A program made the position numbers and the translations under genes. Below are positions 42,026 through 51,086 of a stretch of 64,000 bases of DNA, piece after piece. Source of the stretch: JBLHKS01 sp047620505 (lineage in GTDB: Bacteria > Verrucomicrobiota > Verrucomicrobiia > Verrucomicrobiales > DEV007); contig JBLHKS010000004.1 in the NCBI GenBank assembly GCA_047620505.1, positions 39,052-103,051 of the forward strand. The letters run 5' to 3'. Numbering within the stretch: the stretch's first letter is position 1; each line of letters opens with the position of its first letter. The notes beneath the pieces were generated by a model that did no database searches, was not told the origin of the DNA, and saw only the letters and a list, made by a program, of their open reading frames with translations.

Positions 42026-43114
42026 ATGATTTTTCAGCAGTTGTATCCCGCACAAATTCTTCCGCATCGGTTGGATCAATTTCTGGCCGAAGGCTGGTAT
42101 CGGCGGGGCCAATCGATTTTCACTACCGCTTTCGTCGCAACGTTTGAAGGCCTTTTCGATGCGCCCTGGCTGCGTTTGGACGTCCGGAAGCACAAGTTTC
42201 GGAAGCGGCTTCGGCGATTGATGCGGCAGAACGGCGAACTCTTCGAAATCCGATCGGGCCCGGCCCGGATCGACGATGAGAAGCGGGAAATGACTGAGAT
42301 TTTCCGCCAGGAGTTCAAGGGCGATTATTACGAAAGTCTCGAAGACGCGCTCTACGGCGACCGCCCACTTTCCTCGCCTTCAGTTTTCACCACTCATCAA
42401 ATTGAGCTCTTTTTCGAGGGGCGCTTGATCGGTTTCAGCTTTTTTGATCTCGGGAAAAGCAGCATGGCGAGCATTCTGGGGATCTACGATCACGAATTTT
42501 CACGCCACAGCCTTGGGCTCTATACGATGTTGCTGGAGATTGAAAAATGTCAGCGCGAAGGCCTCGATTTTTACTACCCGGGCTACGCGATGCCGGGCAA
42601 TCCGCGCTTTGACTACAAACTGCGCCTTGGCGAGTTGGATTTTTTGGAGCCGATCAGCGGCGATTGGAAGCCGTGGTCCGATTTCAGCGAAAAAACGAGC
42701 CCGCGGGCAGATCTCAGAGCTGAGATCGCTCGCGCACAGGCGGTTCTGCCCGAGAACTGGGGCGCAGGCGCGTATTTCAATTTCGAAGCGCCTTGCGAAT
42801 TTCTGGCTCGCACCAAAAATGCGGAATTCCTTCAATCTCCGCTTTTCCTCGCTCCCAAAGATCACGCTGAAACGAGCCGCACGCTGGTGATCGAATTTAA
42901 TCAGACCGAGCGGCTTTTTCGACTGTCGCGCTTTGAAGCCGTTCAAGCGCTTCCTTTTCCGCACCACAAGCGACCGCTCGATTTCCTCTCGCTGCCCGCC
43001 CACTTCGATGTCGCCGATTTTATTTTCCTCGGTTCGCTGGTTCGTGAAGAAATTCTCGGCGAAACCTGCGATTCCGAAGGATTGCCTGCCCTGGTGAGAA
43101 GCGCCGGAGGCTAA
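42026..43114 (+). CDS. Aminoacyl-tRNA-protein transferase (ATE/Bpt family), cysteine-poor form
   Basis: A 362-residue protein from ATG 42026. The GNAT-like C-terminal part shows family features: IELFFEGRLIGFSFFDLG, IYDHEFSRHSLGLYTMLLEI and DFYYPGYAMPGNPRFDYKL. These proteins attach Leu or Arg to the N-terminus of targets for ClpS/ClpAP decay. The N-terminal Cys cluster of typical Bpt/ATE1 enzymes is missing; the aligned start reads LAEGWYRRGQSIFTT with no Cys. It converges on the regulator gene with only 4 bp between stops. Target specificity is unclear. Confidence 0.78.
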   Translation: MIFQQLYPAQILPHRLDQFLAEGWYRRGQSIFTTAFVATFEGLFDAPWLRLDVRKHKFRKRLRRLMRQNGELFEIRSGPARIDDEKREMTEIFRQEFKGDYYESLEDALYGDRPLSSPSVFTTHQIELFFEGRLIGFSFFDLGKSSMASILGIYDHEFSRHSLGLYTMLLEIEKCQREGLDFYYPGYAMPGNPRFDYKLRLGELDFLEPISGDWKPWSDFSEKTSPRADLRAEIARAQAVLPENWGAGAYFNFEAPCEFLARTKNAEFLQSPLFLAPKDHAETSRTLVIEFNQTERLFRLSRFEAVQALPFPHHKRPLDFLSLPAHFDVADFIFLGSLVREEILGETCDSEGLPALVRSAGG

Positions 43115-43118
43115 AAAC

Positions 43119-44531
43119 TCATCCTTCGCCCTTTTCGCCGGGATGCATTCCGTAAAGCTTTAGTTTTTCACGCAAAGTCAGCCGGGAAACTCCGAGCCAT
43201 CTCGCTGCCTGAGCCTGATTTCCGCCCGAACGCCGGATCGCCTGACCATAAACCTCGCGCTCGAACCGCTCTTGCAAAACTGGCAGCGCTGTCTCGATTT
43301 CGCTGTTGATCACGCGGGTCAGCGTCTCACCAACCAGCTGGCTCAGGCCTTCGACCTCCGTTGGGTTCGGACCCTCGGAATCTTCAAGAATTCCTCGGCA
43401 ATCCTGCCAGCTGATCGTGTAGCCGCGCGATGCGAGGAGCGCTTTGCGGATGACATTTTGCAACTGCCGAATATTTCCGGGCCAATCCTGATCGCTGAGG
43501 AATTCGGCCGCCGCCGTCGCGATCGAAGGCGAATCGATCCCGAATTCCGCCCCGTAGCGACCCAGAAAATAATCGATCAACGGCCGAACGTCCTCGCGGC
43601 GCTCGCGCAGAGGCGGAATCGTGATCGAAACGACGTTGAGACGGTAGAAAAGATCCTGCCGGAAATCCCCGTCGGCCACCATCGATTCGAGGCTGCGATG
43701 AGTCGCCGCGATCACACGGACATCGACCGGAACATCGTTCTCGCCGCCGAGCCGCTGGATCGTTCGTTCCTGCAAAACGCGAAGCAGCTTCACCTGGAGC
43801 TGCTGGTCCAGATCGCCGATTTCATCCAGAAAAAGCGTCCCTCCGTGGGCCTGCTCAAAGCGCCCGATCCGCATTTTATCCGCCCCGGTGAAAGCGCCCT
43901 TCTCATGCCCGAAAAGCTCGCTCTCAAGCAGCGAATCCGGGATCGCAGCGCAATTCACCGCGATGAACGGCTTGTGCGCGCGGTGTCCGTGCTGATAAAT
44001 CGCGCGCGCGATCAACTCCTTGCCCGTCCCGGTTTCGCCGCGAATCAGGACCGTGACCGGCTGCGCCGCGATTCGACCGAGTTCCTTGTAAATCTGCCGC
44101 ATCGCCCGACTCCGGCCGACGATCGTGTCCTGCCCCTCGTAAACCTGGCCGATTTCGACCGGTTTCGACATTCGGCGACTGTCCTCGACCGCTTTTTCGA
44201 CAACTTCGACGAGTTCTTCCTCGTCGATCGGGCGCAAAAGACAGTCGTAAGCGCCTGATTTGATCGTTTCGATCGCGATGTTGCTGTCGTCGGACGAAGT
44301 GAGCGCGATCACCGGGAGTCGCGAATCGCGCGAATGAAGATCGCGGACCAACCGAAGATCATCGCCAGTTACGACCGCTGAAATTCCTGGATCAGCCGCC
44401 CTATCGAACCCGGCTTTGGCATCAGCGACGATTTCGACCGCAAATCGGCTGGCTCGCAGCGTCGCGGCGATTCCCTCCGCGCGACCAGCATCGGAATCAA
44501 TAATCAGCAGCTGCTGGTTCGTAGTCGGCAT
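43119..44531 (-). CDS. NtrC-family sigma-54-dependent response regulator
   Basis: A 470-residue protein. The receiver domain (~1-120) starts LLIIDSDAGRAEGIAA. The AAA+ domain has Walker A GETGTGKE (~165), the sigma-54 contact loop GAFTGA (~213), Walker B GGTLFLDEIGDL and the arginine finger region. The C-terminal Fis-type helix-turn-helix ends NQAQAARWLGVSRLTLREKL. No sensor kinase is adjacent. The start of the receiver carries only one of the usual two acidic residues (IDSD), which should be noted. A palindrome copy encodes NQQLL at residues 4-8. A strong terminator hairpin lies in its leader. Confidence 0.93.
   Translation of the reverse strand: MPTTNQQLLIIDSDAGRAEGIAATLRASRFAVEIVADAKAGFDRAADPGISAVVTGDDLRLVRDLHSRDSRLPVIALTSSDDSNIAIETIKSGAYDCLLRPIDEEELVEVVEKAVEDSRRMSKPVEIGQVYEGQDTIVGRSRAMRQIYKELGRIAAQPVTVLIRGETGTGKELIARAIYQHGHRAHKPFIAVNCAAIPDSLLESELFGHEKGAFTGADKMRIGRFEQAHGGTLFLDEIGDLDQQLQVKLLRVLQERTIQRLGGENDVPVDVRVIAATHRSLESMVADGDFRQDLFYRLNVVSITIPPLRERREDVRPLIDYFLGRYGAEFGIDSPSIATAAAEFLSDQDWPGNIRQLQNVIRKALLASRGYTISWQDCRGILEDSEGPNPTEVEGLSQLVGETLTRVINSEIETALPVLQERFEREVYGQAIRRSGGNQAQAARWLGVSRLTLREKLKLYGMHPGEKGEG
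44505..44516. repeat. CAGCAGCTGCTG copy 20
   Basis: Exact copy at the start of the NtrC-type gene, read QQLL. Confidence 0.95.
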
Positions 44532-44576
44532 TCTTTGAGAGCTGATGCTGGATCAGCGTAGCCGACTCCGCATCCA

Positions 44577-44609
44577 CAAAAAAACCTGGCCCGCAGAAAG
44601 CGGGCCAGG
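44577..44609 (-). terminator. Rho-independent terminator upstream of the NtrC-type regulator
   Basis: A 10-bp perfect GC-rich stem (44585-44594 with 44600-44609), 5-nt loop, and eight A on the plus strand (44577-44584), that is eight U in the minus-strand RNA. Confidence 0.85.
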
Positions 44610-44670
44610 CGAAACCTAGAAACATGAAACACAAACAACAGCCACGTTGTCGCGACTGAGCCAAAGGTTA
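44577..44670 (-). ncRNA. Possible leader attenuator or small RNA ending in strong terminator
   Basis: On the minus strand, 46 bp before the start codon of the NtrC-type regulator, is CCTGGCCCGC-TTTCT-GCGGGCCAGG (44609-44585) followed by eight T. It is a textbook rho-independent terminator pointing toward the regulator gene. No minus-strand gene ends upstream of it; the next gene (44844) is on the plus strand. The hairpin must therefore end either a short unannotated RNA or the regulator's own leader. The 5' end is not defined; 44670 is a guess. Confidence 0.5.
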
Positions 44671-44843
44671 ATATCTCTTAAATATCCGTCAAATTAAAAG
44701 ATGTAGATTTCTGATTCTTTTTTTCAGGCCGTTTTCGGGCGCGATCCTGGAATCGCAAAGTTCAGGAAAAGAGCGTCATATTGAGCGATCAATATTGAAC
44801 GATTGACTCGTGAGGTTAACCGTAGTTCCGCCACCTCCCTCAC

Positions 44844-46994
44844 GTGCCTCTCCAGAACCAGCCACAGATCAAAGACTACCAGATTCACCTGCCGCCGCTT
44901 GGCGAGGGCGCGTTCGGAAGGGTTTACCACGCTACTTATCGTGGGATCAGCGATCGGGCGGTGAAGATTTTCAAGCCGGACACGGTCGATCTGCCGACGA
45001 TGTCGAGAGAATTGGAGAAGCTTTCGCTCATGGCTGAGCATCCGGGGATCGTCACGCTTCACGATTTCGATCTCGTCGCAGAAACCCCGTACTACGCGAT
45101 GAGTCTGCATGCTGATTCGGGTTCGGACGGAACCTGGAGCTCGCGGACGCTCGAAAACCTCTGCGGAAAGGTCGACGCGAAGGAAGCGGCCGAGCTGATC
45201 GACCAGATCGTCGATGCAATGGCTTACCTGCATCGTCATCAGGTTCTTCACTGCGATCTGAAGCCGAGCAACGTGATGATCACGGACGAGCGACCGCCGC
45301 GGATCAAGATTTGCGATTTCGGCCAGAGCCGCGGTGCCGCCCGCAACACGCCGGATGCCGTGGGGACGCCGCTTTATTCGAGCCCGGAGCAGCTGCTCAA
45401 ACCGGATGAATCTTCCGATGGCGCGGGGTTCAAGTGGGACGTCTACAGCTTCGGAGTTCTCGCTTATAAACTGGTGACTGGGCGGCTTCCGCGCCTTCAG
45501 CAGCTGCTGAGCGGTTCGGGCGGATCCGGGACGGCTGGAGAATTCGAACTTTCGATCCTGGATGAGACGAGGCATGAGGCGAGCATCGGTGATTCGTCCT
45601 CGATGACTCGGTCCGGCCGCGTCGCCGAGCAGTTGTTCGAAGAAGAAGAAGTGGAGTGGCCAGCGGGCGCGCCGATCGACAACCGGCGCAAGGCGATCAT
45701 CACGCAATGCATTTCGTTAGACCGAAGTGATCGACCGGCGGACATGCGCGAGGTGCACGATGAGATCGAGCGCAGCCTCAACGAACGAAAGGTGACTCGG
45801 CAGCGGAATTGGACGCTGCTTTTCGCCGCGATGATGATGATCGCGATTCTGGCGACGATCGTCGCCGGGGTTGAAGCCTATCAATCTCGCCAAGCTAACC
45901 GAGGCGAGCAGCAAGCGCGTCAGGGTGCAGAAGAACTGGTCCGATTTATCCTAACGGATCTTCGGCAGAAGCTCGACGCAGATCAGCAGGTCGAGCTCCT
46001 CGAGCACATCGTCGAAAATGCCGACACTTACGTTAACAGCCTGCCGACCGATCGTCAGACGGAGGACACGATCCGGACGATCGCTTCGGCGCTCCACACG
46101 AAGGCCGCCTACGCGCTTGGCCGCGGCGACGCCGAGTTAGCGGCAGAGTCATTCGGCCAGTTGATCGCAATTTATGATCGAATTCTGGAGAGCGCCGAAA
46201 CGACCGGACGGATTCAGTTTGCGCGGGCGGAGGCAAAGGTCGGCATGGGCGATGCGCTTCGAGCTCAGGGAAAATTAACCGATGCACTCGATTTTTATGA
46301 GGCCGCCCTTTTAAGCCGAGATGTGGAAAATCCCGACGGCGCCCCTCCAGCGATCTACCTTCGAAACACGGCTAACGCGCACACAAAAGTTGGTCGGGTT
46401 TTGACTCAGTTAGAGGATTTCGACGACGCGATCGAGCGTTTTGGCGTAGCGGTCAGGATTCATCGTCTGCTCCAATCCAAACTCGATTCTACCCATCCGA
46501 ATGCCGACGGATGGCGCATCCTGGCTTCCGTTAACGACCTCGCCGATGCTAACCGGCTGGGCGGAAATGACGAGACGGCTGAGGAACTTTATCGAGAGGT
46601 GATCGATGAGGCTTCGGAAGGCGGCTTAGCTTACGGTCGAAAGGTGCCGGCAGCACACGCGCTTCATCAACTTGGCGAAATCTACCTCGAATCCGATCGT
46701 CCGTTTGAGGCGAGAAAACTCTTTGAGAAGGAGCACGTTTATCGTGAAGATCTCCATCGAATCGAGCGATCCAATCCGATGAGAAGTCTTGAGTTAGCCC
46801 ATTGCCTTTCCCGCCTCGTCGAGTGCTACGACCTGGACTACGGGGCGGAGCGCGGGCTCGCAAAATCCAATATGAATCGAGCGATCGATTTGGCGGCGAC
46901 GCTCAGCAAGCACAGTCGATTTGAGGAGACGGCCCTTGAATTAAAGACCGAGTTTGAGGCGAAATTGAAGGTGATCGTCGATCGCGATCTGTAA
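44844..46994 (+). CDS. Ser/Thr protein kinase with C-terminal TPR region
   Basis: A 716-residue protein from GTG 44844. The kinase domain (~10-300) has the glycine loop LGEGAFGRVYHA, AVKIF with the ATP lysine, LHCDLKPSNVMI with catalytic Asp ~137 (HCD in place of HRD), CDFGQSRG and GTPLYSSPEQLL. One transmembrane helix (LLFAAMMMIAILATIVAGVEA) follows at ~330. The outer part has helical TPR-like repeats. It carries two palindromes, an exact copy at 45498 and the related palindrome GAGCAGCTGCTC at 45387. A plausible regulator of the FHA-MoxR protein, by inference only. Confidence 0.88.
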   Translation: MPLQNQPQIKDYQIHLPPLGEGAFGRVYHATYRGISDRAVKIFKPDTVDLPTMSRELEKLSLMAEHPGIVTLHDFDLVAETPYYAMSLHADSGSDGTWSSRTLENLCGKVDAKEAAELIDQIVDAMAYLHRHQVLHCDLKPSNVMITDERPPRIKICDFGQSRGAARNTPDAVGTPLYSSPEQLLKPDESSDGAGFKWDVYSFGVLAYKLVTGRLPRLQQLLSGSGGSGTAGEFELSILDETRHEASIGDSSSMTRSGRVAEQLFEEEEVEWPAGAPIDNRRKAIITQCISLDRSDRPADMREVHDEIERSLNERKVTRQRNWTLLFAAMMMIAILATIVAGVEAYQSRQANRGEQQARQGAEELVRFILTDLRQKLDADQQVELLEHIVENADTYVNSLPTDRQTEDTIRTIASALHTKAAYALGRGDAELAAESFGQLIAIYDRILESAETTGRIQFARAEAKVGMGDALRAQGKLTDALDFYEAALLSRDVENPDGAPPAIYLRNTANAHTKVGRVLTQLEDFDDAIERFGVAVRIHRLLQSKLDSTHPNADGWRILASVNDLADANRLGGNDETAEELYREVIDEASEGGLAYGRKVPAAHALHQLGEIYLESDRPFEARKLFEKEHVYREDLHRIERSNPMRSLELAHCLSRLVECYDLDYGAERGLAKSNMNRAIDLAATLSKHSRFEETALELKTEFEAKLKVIVDRDL
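45498..45509. repeat. CAGCAGCTGCTG copy 21
   Basis: Exact copy in the 716-aa kinase gene, read QQLL. Confidence 0.95.
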
Positions 46995-47002
46995 ATCCGG
47001 CT

Positions 47003-47014
47003 CAGCAGCTGCTG
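47003..47014. repeat. CAGCAGCTGCTG copy 22
   Basis: Exact copy between the converging kinase and PVC heme protein genes, not translated. Confidence 0.95.
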
Positions 47015-47080
47015 GGTGCGGACCGCAAAATGACCCGGGCTCGAACCCGCCGGAATCTGCATTTTGAATCCCTTTCCCCA

Positions 47081-49660
47081 TCACTTGATCTCTTTCAGCT
47101 CAGACTCGGTAAACAGCCCGCGAGCCTCTTCATTTTCGCGCCAGGCCTTAACCGATTCAGCCTTTACGACAGGCGCGTGGTTATCCCAGGTGTTCCTGAC
47201 ATACGTCAAAACCGCAGCGATTTTTTCGTCCGTAAAATCCGGGCTGACGCGCAAACCAGGCATTGCTGGCTGAATGTCAGGAACTTTGTAAACGGTGCCG
47301 TTGACCGTGATCGGACCTTCTATTCCTTCCATCGTAAGCGCGATCAAGCGGCGCTCCGAGCCGGTTACCCACTCGGAGTCCACCAGCGGCGGAGCCAGCG
47401 GGACCATCCCTTTTCCATGAGGCTGATGACAGGCAACGCAGTAGGCCCCGTAGGCCAGTTTGCCGATTTCATAGAGGCGTTTGTCCTCAGCCGTTTTGAT
47501 GAAATCTTCCGGCTTTTTGCCGCTGAAATCGAACAGCTTCGCCAAGTCGCCATCGAGCGAATCCGGCTTGTCGGTCAGTGCGATCTTCTTGAAACCCTTC
47601 GACTTACCGCCTTCGGCCATTCCCTTCACGAGCTGCTCGCGGAAGCCTTCATCGATTGTCTCGAGCTGACCGAGGAGGAAACGCACGCTGCCGGGATGCC
47701 GCTTCCCAATCGCGGATTTCGCGATCTGGCGGAGAAGCTTGTTCGTCTGATCGATGTGGAGCGTTTCGGCTTGGGCGAGCTCTAACAATTCTCGAATTGC
47801 GCCAGCATCGCCCCAGTTTACAACTGCGGTAACGAGGTCGTCGAGAATCTTCAATTGATGCTCGGCGGCGACCGCAGCCACTTCCAGTTCAGCGCCGTTG
47901 AGACCGCTCATCGCCATGTCTCGAATCAGCTGATCGTCGCCGCTGTCTTTGAGAATCTCGACCAGCAGCTGCTGAGCCTGCTTTTTGCCCTTGTCGCGAA
48001 AAAGGCCAAGGCTCGCCGCCAGATACGGATCGACAAACCTGGTTCGTTTGGCTGCAATTTTTCCTAACGCGCCGACAGCAGCAGCCTCGTGCTCAGTTCC
48101 GGCGAAAACCTCCGCAACGCGCGCGGCATTGGCGAGCACCTTGGGATCATCGCTCATCGCCGACAACGCGATGTCTTTCGGCGTCACAATTCCCAGGCCT
48201 TCAAGACTCCAGAGCGCGTGAATCTGCGCCAACGGACCGTGGACACCGGCGACTCGCTTGCGCAGGGCGTCGGCACATTCTGGATCGGCGCTCTGAACGA
48301 TGAGCCGTTGCGCGGTGTCGCGCCACCAGCCGTTCGGGTGCTCAAGAAACTGAGTCAATTCGAACGCGCTCATGCCATCCATTTTCGGCTGCTTGCCGAG
48401 CTCGTTCGCGGTCCAGCGAACTCGGTAAATCCGGCCTCGATTGTTGTTTTCCGCATCGAGCCCACGTTCATCAAGTTGGTCGCGCAGGTAAGTCGTTACG
48501 TAGGTTTTGTGCTGGATAATTCCGTGGACCATGTCGACGAGATACAGCGAGCCATCCGGCGCGGTGTAGCTGTTAACGAATCGATTGCGTTCATCCATCG
48601 AACCAAGGAATTCCTTCCCCTCATAAGCCGCGCCCGCTTTAAAATTGCCGTTTTCGTCCTCGACGATCACGGCGCGTTTCACGAGCAACCCGCAGGGTTC
48701 TGGGATGAACGCGTTTCCATGAAACACAGCTGGAAACTGGTCTCCGCGATAAATCGTCGGGCCGCAGGCGCCAGTCGCGCGTGTGAGGTGGCCTTTGTCG
48801 GTCAGCATCCCATTCTGGTAGCCACGATTGATACCCGTGGTCGGTCGGATCGGCCAGACGGCGTTGTTGATCCCGGTCCTTTTGAACGAACGGAAGCTGT
48901 GATTCGGATTCCGCACGGAGTAACCCGGCCGCAGCTGCTCGTAGCTCAAAAGCGTCGAGTTTGAGTTCGACACCAGTCGACCGAAATCATCCTGACCGAT
49001 TCCCCACTGGCCGCGGCTCTCGGTTTTGTCTTTCGCCCATTCGCCATCAATCAGGCGGTAGCGAGTCGAGCTTTTCGCGTTGTAGAGCCAGTTGTCGAGC
49101 CCCCAGATGAGGCCGTTGGTTTTGTGCTCGACGTTTCCGCTCGTTGCCCATTTTTCATCGATCACCGTCGTTTTGCCCGCCTCGTCGCCGTTGCGCTCGG
49201 TGAAATAAAGCTTCGCCTGATCTGCCCAGATGATTCCGCCCTGAACGAACTGAATCGAACGCGGAAGGACGAGCTCATCGAGAAAAACCTTCGCCTTGTC
49301 GACCTGCCCATCGCCATTCGTGTCTTCGAGAATCGTGATTCTTCCGTTAGGCTCATCTTCGCCGGTCCCGTCGAGATCCGGCATGTAGCCGCGCATTTCA
49401 CAGACCCACGGCCGGCCGTTTCCATCGAACGCGATGCAAACCGGATTCAAAATCATCGGCTCGGAAGCGACCAGCTCGATCGCGAAACCTTCCTCGCCAA
49501 ATTTAAAGGACTCGAGCGCCTGCTCCGGCGAAAGCGGCGGTGCGGGCAGCGTCCATTCCTTCGGTGGCGGCGGCATTTTTCCGGCGTCACCGCGGTCTCC
49601 CTGCTGGCCAAAGGCGGCTGCGGTCGAGAAGATGAAACAAAACAAAAGAAGAGTTCTCAT
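47081..49660 (-). CDS. PVC-type heme-binding CxxCH membrane-bound dehydrogenase-like protein
   Basis: An 859-residue protein from ATG 49660, where the signal peptide MRTLLLFCFIFSTAAAFGQ begins. The N-terminal propeller region shows FAIELVASEPMILNPVCIAF, RPWVCEMRGY and TILEDTNGDGQVDKAKVF, diagnostic of the PVC membrane-bound dehydrogenase group. HEAT-like helical repeats fill the middle. One heme site CVACH sits in the C-terminal cytochrome domain (AYCVACHQPHGKG). It probably oxidises a sugar or polyol in the periplasm. A palindrome copy (47963) encodes AQQLLVE. Confidence 0.9.
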   Translation of the reverse strand: MRTLLLFCFIFSTAAAFGQQGDRGDAGKMPPPPKEWTLPAPPLSPEQALESFKFGEEGFAIELVASEPMILNPVCIAFDGNGRPWVCEMRGYMPDLDGTGEDEPNGRITILEDTNGDGQVDKAKVFLDELVLPRSIQFVQGGIIWADQAKLYFTERNGDEAGKTTVIDEKWATSGNVEHKTNGLIWGLDNWLYNAKSSTRYRLIDGEWAKDKTESRGQWGIGQDDFGRLVSNSNSTLLSYEQLRPGYSVRNPNHSFRSFKRTGINNAVWPIRPTTGINRGYQNGMLTDKGHLTRATGACGPTIYRGDQFPAVFHGNAFIPEPCGLLVKRAVIVEDENGNFKAGAAYEGKEFLGSMDERNRFVNSYTAPDGSLYLVDMVHGIIQHKTYVTTYLRDQLDERGLDAENNNRGRIYRVRWTANELGKQPKMDGMSAFELTQFLEHPNGWWRDTAQRLIVQSADPECADALRKRVAGVHGPLAQIHALWSLEGLGIVTPKDIALSAMSDDPKVLANAARVAEVFAGTEHEAAAVGALGKIAAKRTRFVDPYLAASLGLFRDKGKKQAQQLLVEILKDSGDDQLIRDMAMSGLNGAELEVAAVAAEHQLKILDDLVTAVVNWGDAGAIRELLELAQAETLHIDQTNKLLRQIAKSAIGKRHPGSVRFLLGQLETIDEGFREQLVKGMAEGGKSKGFKKIALTDKPDSLDGDLAKLFDFSGKKPEDFIKTAEDKRLYEIGKLAYGAYCVACHQPHGKGMVPLAPPLVDSEWVTGSERRLIALTMEGIEGPITVNGTVYKVPDIQPAMPGLRVSPDFTDEKIAAVLTYVRNTWDNHAPVVKAESVKAWRENEEARGLFTESELKEIK
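47963..47974. repeat. CAGCAGCTGCTG copy 23
   Basis: Exact copy in the PVC heme protein gene, read QQLL. Confidence 0.95.
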
Positions 49661-49766
49661 GGCAAAAAATACGAAACGGTTTTCCAAACGGGCGCAGAAA
49701 ATACCCCGTTTGGACGCGATGTCGACCCAGCCCTTCGGCTGTTCCGGATGAATTCAGCAGACTCGC

Positions 49767-50546
49767 TTAACCCGCGACCGAAGCTGCCGCCGCGCTGACA
49801 ATTTCAAAGAAGCTGTCCGGATCGAGGCTCGCGCCGCCGACAAGACCGCCGTCGACATCTGGCTGAGCCATCAGCTCGGCCGCGTTGCCCGGCTTCATGC
49901 TGCCGCCGTACTGAATCCGGATCTGCGCCGCGTTGTCCACGCCGAAAACTTCTGCCACCACGCTCCGTGAAAAAGCATGCGCCTCTTGCGCTTGCGCCGG
50001 CGTTGCGACTTCGCCTGTGCCGATCGCCCAGACTGGTTCGTAGGCGATCACGATTTTCGTCTGCTGATCAGCCGGGACGTTCGCCAATCCGCCTTCGAGC
50101 TGCGTGCGGCAAACTGCTTCGAGCTTGCCGGATTTGCGCTCCTCAAGCGATTCGCCGATGCACAAAATTGGAGTCAACCCGGCTGCCAGTGCGGCGAGGA
50201 CTTTCTGATTGATGAACTCGTCGCTCTCGCCAAAAATCGCGCGCCGCTCGCTGTGTCCGAGGACGACGTAGCCGACGTTCAGCGCATTCAGAAACGCCGC
50301 CGAAATCTCGCCTGTGTAAGCCCCGTTTGCCTCGTTATGCATGTTTTGCGCGCCGAGCCCGACGACCGAATTTCCACTCAGCGCCTCAGCAGCTGCTGGG
50401 ATGCTGGTGAACGGCGGAACGATCACCGCGTCCGAACCGCAGCTGTCGCCGAACTTCGGAAGAAAGGCGTTAAAAAACTCCGTGGTCTCGGCCGGAGTTT
50501 TGTTCATTTTCCAATTGGCGGCAACGATAGGGCGGCGGTCTGACAT
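49767..50546 (-). CDS. tpiA: Triosephosphate isomerase
   Basis: A 259-residue glycolytic enzyme interconverting dihydroxyacetone phosphate and glyceraldehyde 3-phosphate. Key residues are visible: substrate Lys in AANWKMNKT, catalytic His in VVLGHSERR, catalytic Glu in AYEPVWAIGTGEVA with the mobile loop, and the phosphate site QIRIQYGGSMKPGNAAEL. Length is normal. It follows the rpsI terminator and is probably transcribed on its own. A palindrome copy at 50387 encodes PAAAEAL. Confidence 0.96.
   Translation of the reverse strand: MSDRRPIVAANWKMNKTPAETTEFFNAFLPKFGDSCGSDAVIVPPFTSIPAAAEALSGNSVVGLGAQNMHNEANGAYTGEISAAFLNALNVGYVVLGHSERRAIFGESDEFINQKVLAALAAGLTPILCIGESLEERKSGKLEAVCRTQLEGGLANVPADQQTKIVIAYEPVWAIGTGEVATPAQAQEAHAFSRSVVAEVFGVDNAAQIRIQYGGSMKPGNAAELMAQPDVDGGLVGGASLDPDSFFEIVSAAAASVAG
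50387..50398. repeat. CAGCAGCTGCTG copy 24
   Basis: Exact copy in tpiA, read PAAA. Confidence 0.95.
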
Positions 50547-50599
50547 GATTCGCGGACTTGAGGCGGGAAGGGCGCTTCGTCAAGCAGGTATCAACAACG

Positions 50600-50628
50600 A
50601 AAAAGGCCGCGGAGATCCACGGCCTTTT
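50600..50628 (-). terminator. Terminator after rplM-rpsI
   Basis: AAAAGGCCG (50601-50609) pairs with CGGCCTTTT (50620-50628); the A/T ends make it work in either direction. It separates the ribosomal protein operon from tpiA downstream. Confidence 0.7.
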
Positions 50629-50660
50629 CGATGAAATTGATGATCGGGTAGGTTGCTCGA

Positions 50661-51050
50661 TTAACGCTTCGAGAACTGGAAGCGTTTCCGTGCACCTGGC
50701 TGACCTGCCTTTTTCCGCTCCTTGGCGCGCGGGTCGCGGCGAAGGTGACCAGCGGCTTTGAGGTCTCCCCGAAACTCGGGATTTGCCTGAATCAAAGCGC
50801 GAGCGATTCCGAGTTGAACCGCGCCAACCTGGCCGTTCGGTCCGCCGCCAGCAGCGATCACGATCAAGTCGTATTTCTTCATCACGTTAACCGTCTGGAA
50901 CGGATGCAGAACCAAGTTCTGCAGCGTGACGGTCGGGAAATATTCTTCGAACGGACGATCGTTAATGACGATCTTGCCTTCGCCCTCCGTCATGCGGACA
51001 CGAGCGACGGCGGTCTTGCGCCGTCCGGTTGCCTGGTAAATTTCAGCCAT
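50661..51050 (-). CDS. rpsI: Ribosomal protein S9
   Basis: A 129-residue protein of the small ribosomal subunit. The start YQATGRRKTAVARVRM, the middle GGGPNGQVGAVQLGIARAL and the highly basic end RDPRAKERKKAGQPGARKRF with the terminal FSKR tail are canonical. The C-terminal Lys/Arg tail reaches the P-site tRNA. It follows rplM by 36 bp, the common bacterial order. Confidence 0.97.
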   Translation of the reverse strand: MAEIYQATGRRKTAVARVRMTEGEGKIVINDRPFEEYFPTVTLQNLVLHPFQTVNVMKKYDLIVIAAGGGPNGQVGAVQLGIARALIQANPEFRGDLKAAGHLRRDPRAKERKKAGQPGARKRFQFSKR

Positions 51051-51086
51051 TGAATTTAGCGATTAGCTTTTAACGATTGGTTCGAA

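Noticed and set aside
44724..45707. A 327-codon minus-strand frame opposite the kinase, upstream of the terminator at 44577
   Set aside because: It would explain the terminator, but it mirrors the kinase domain and has no protein-like pattern.
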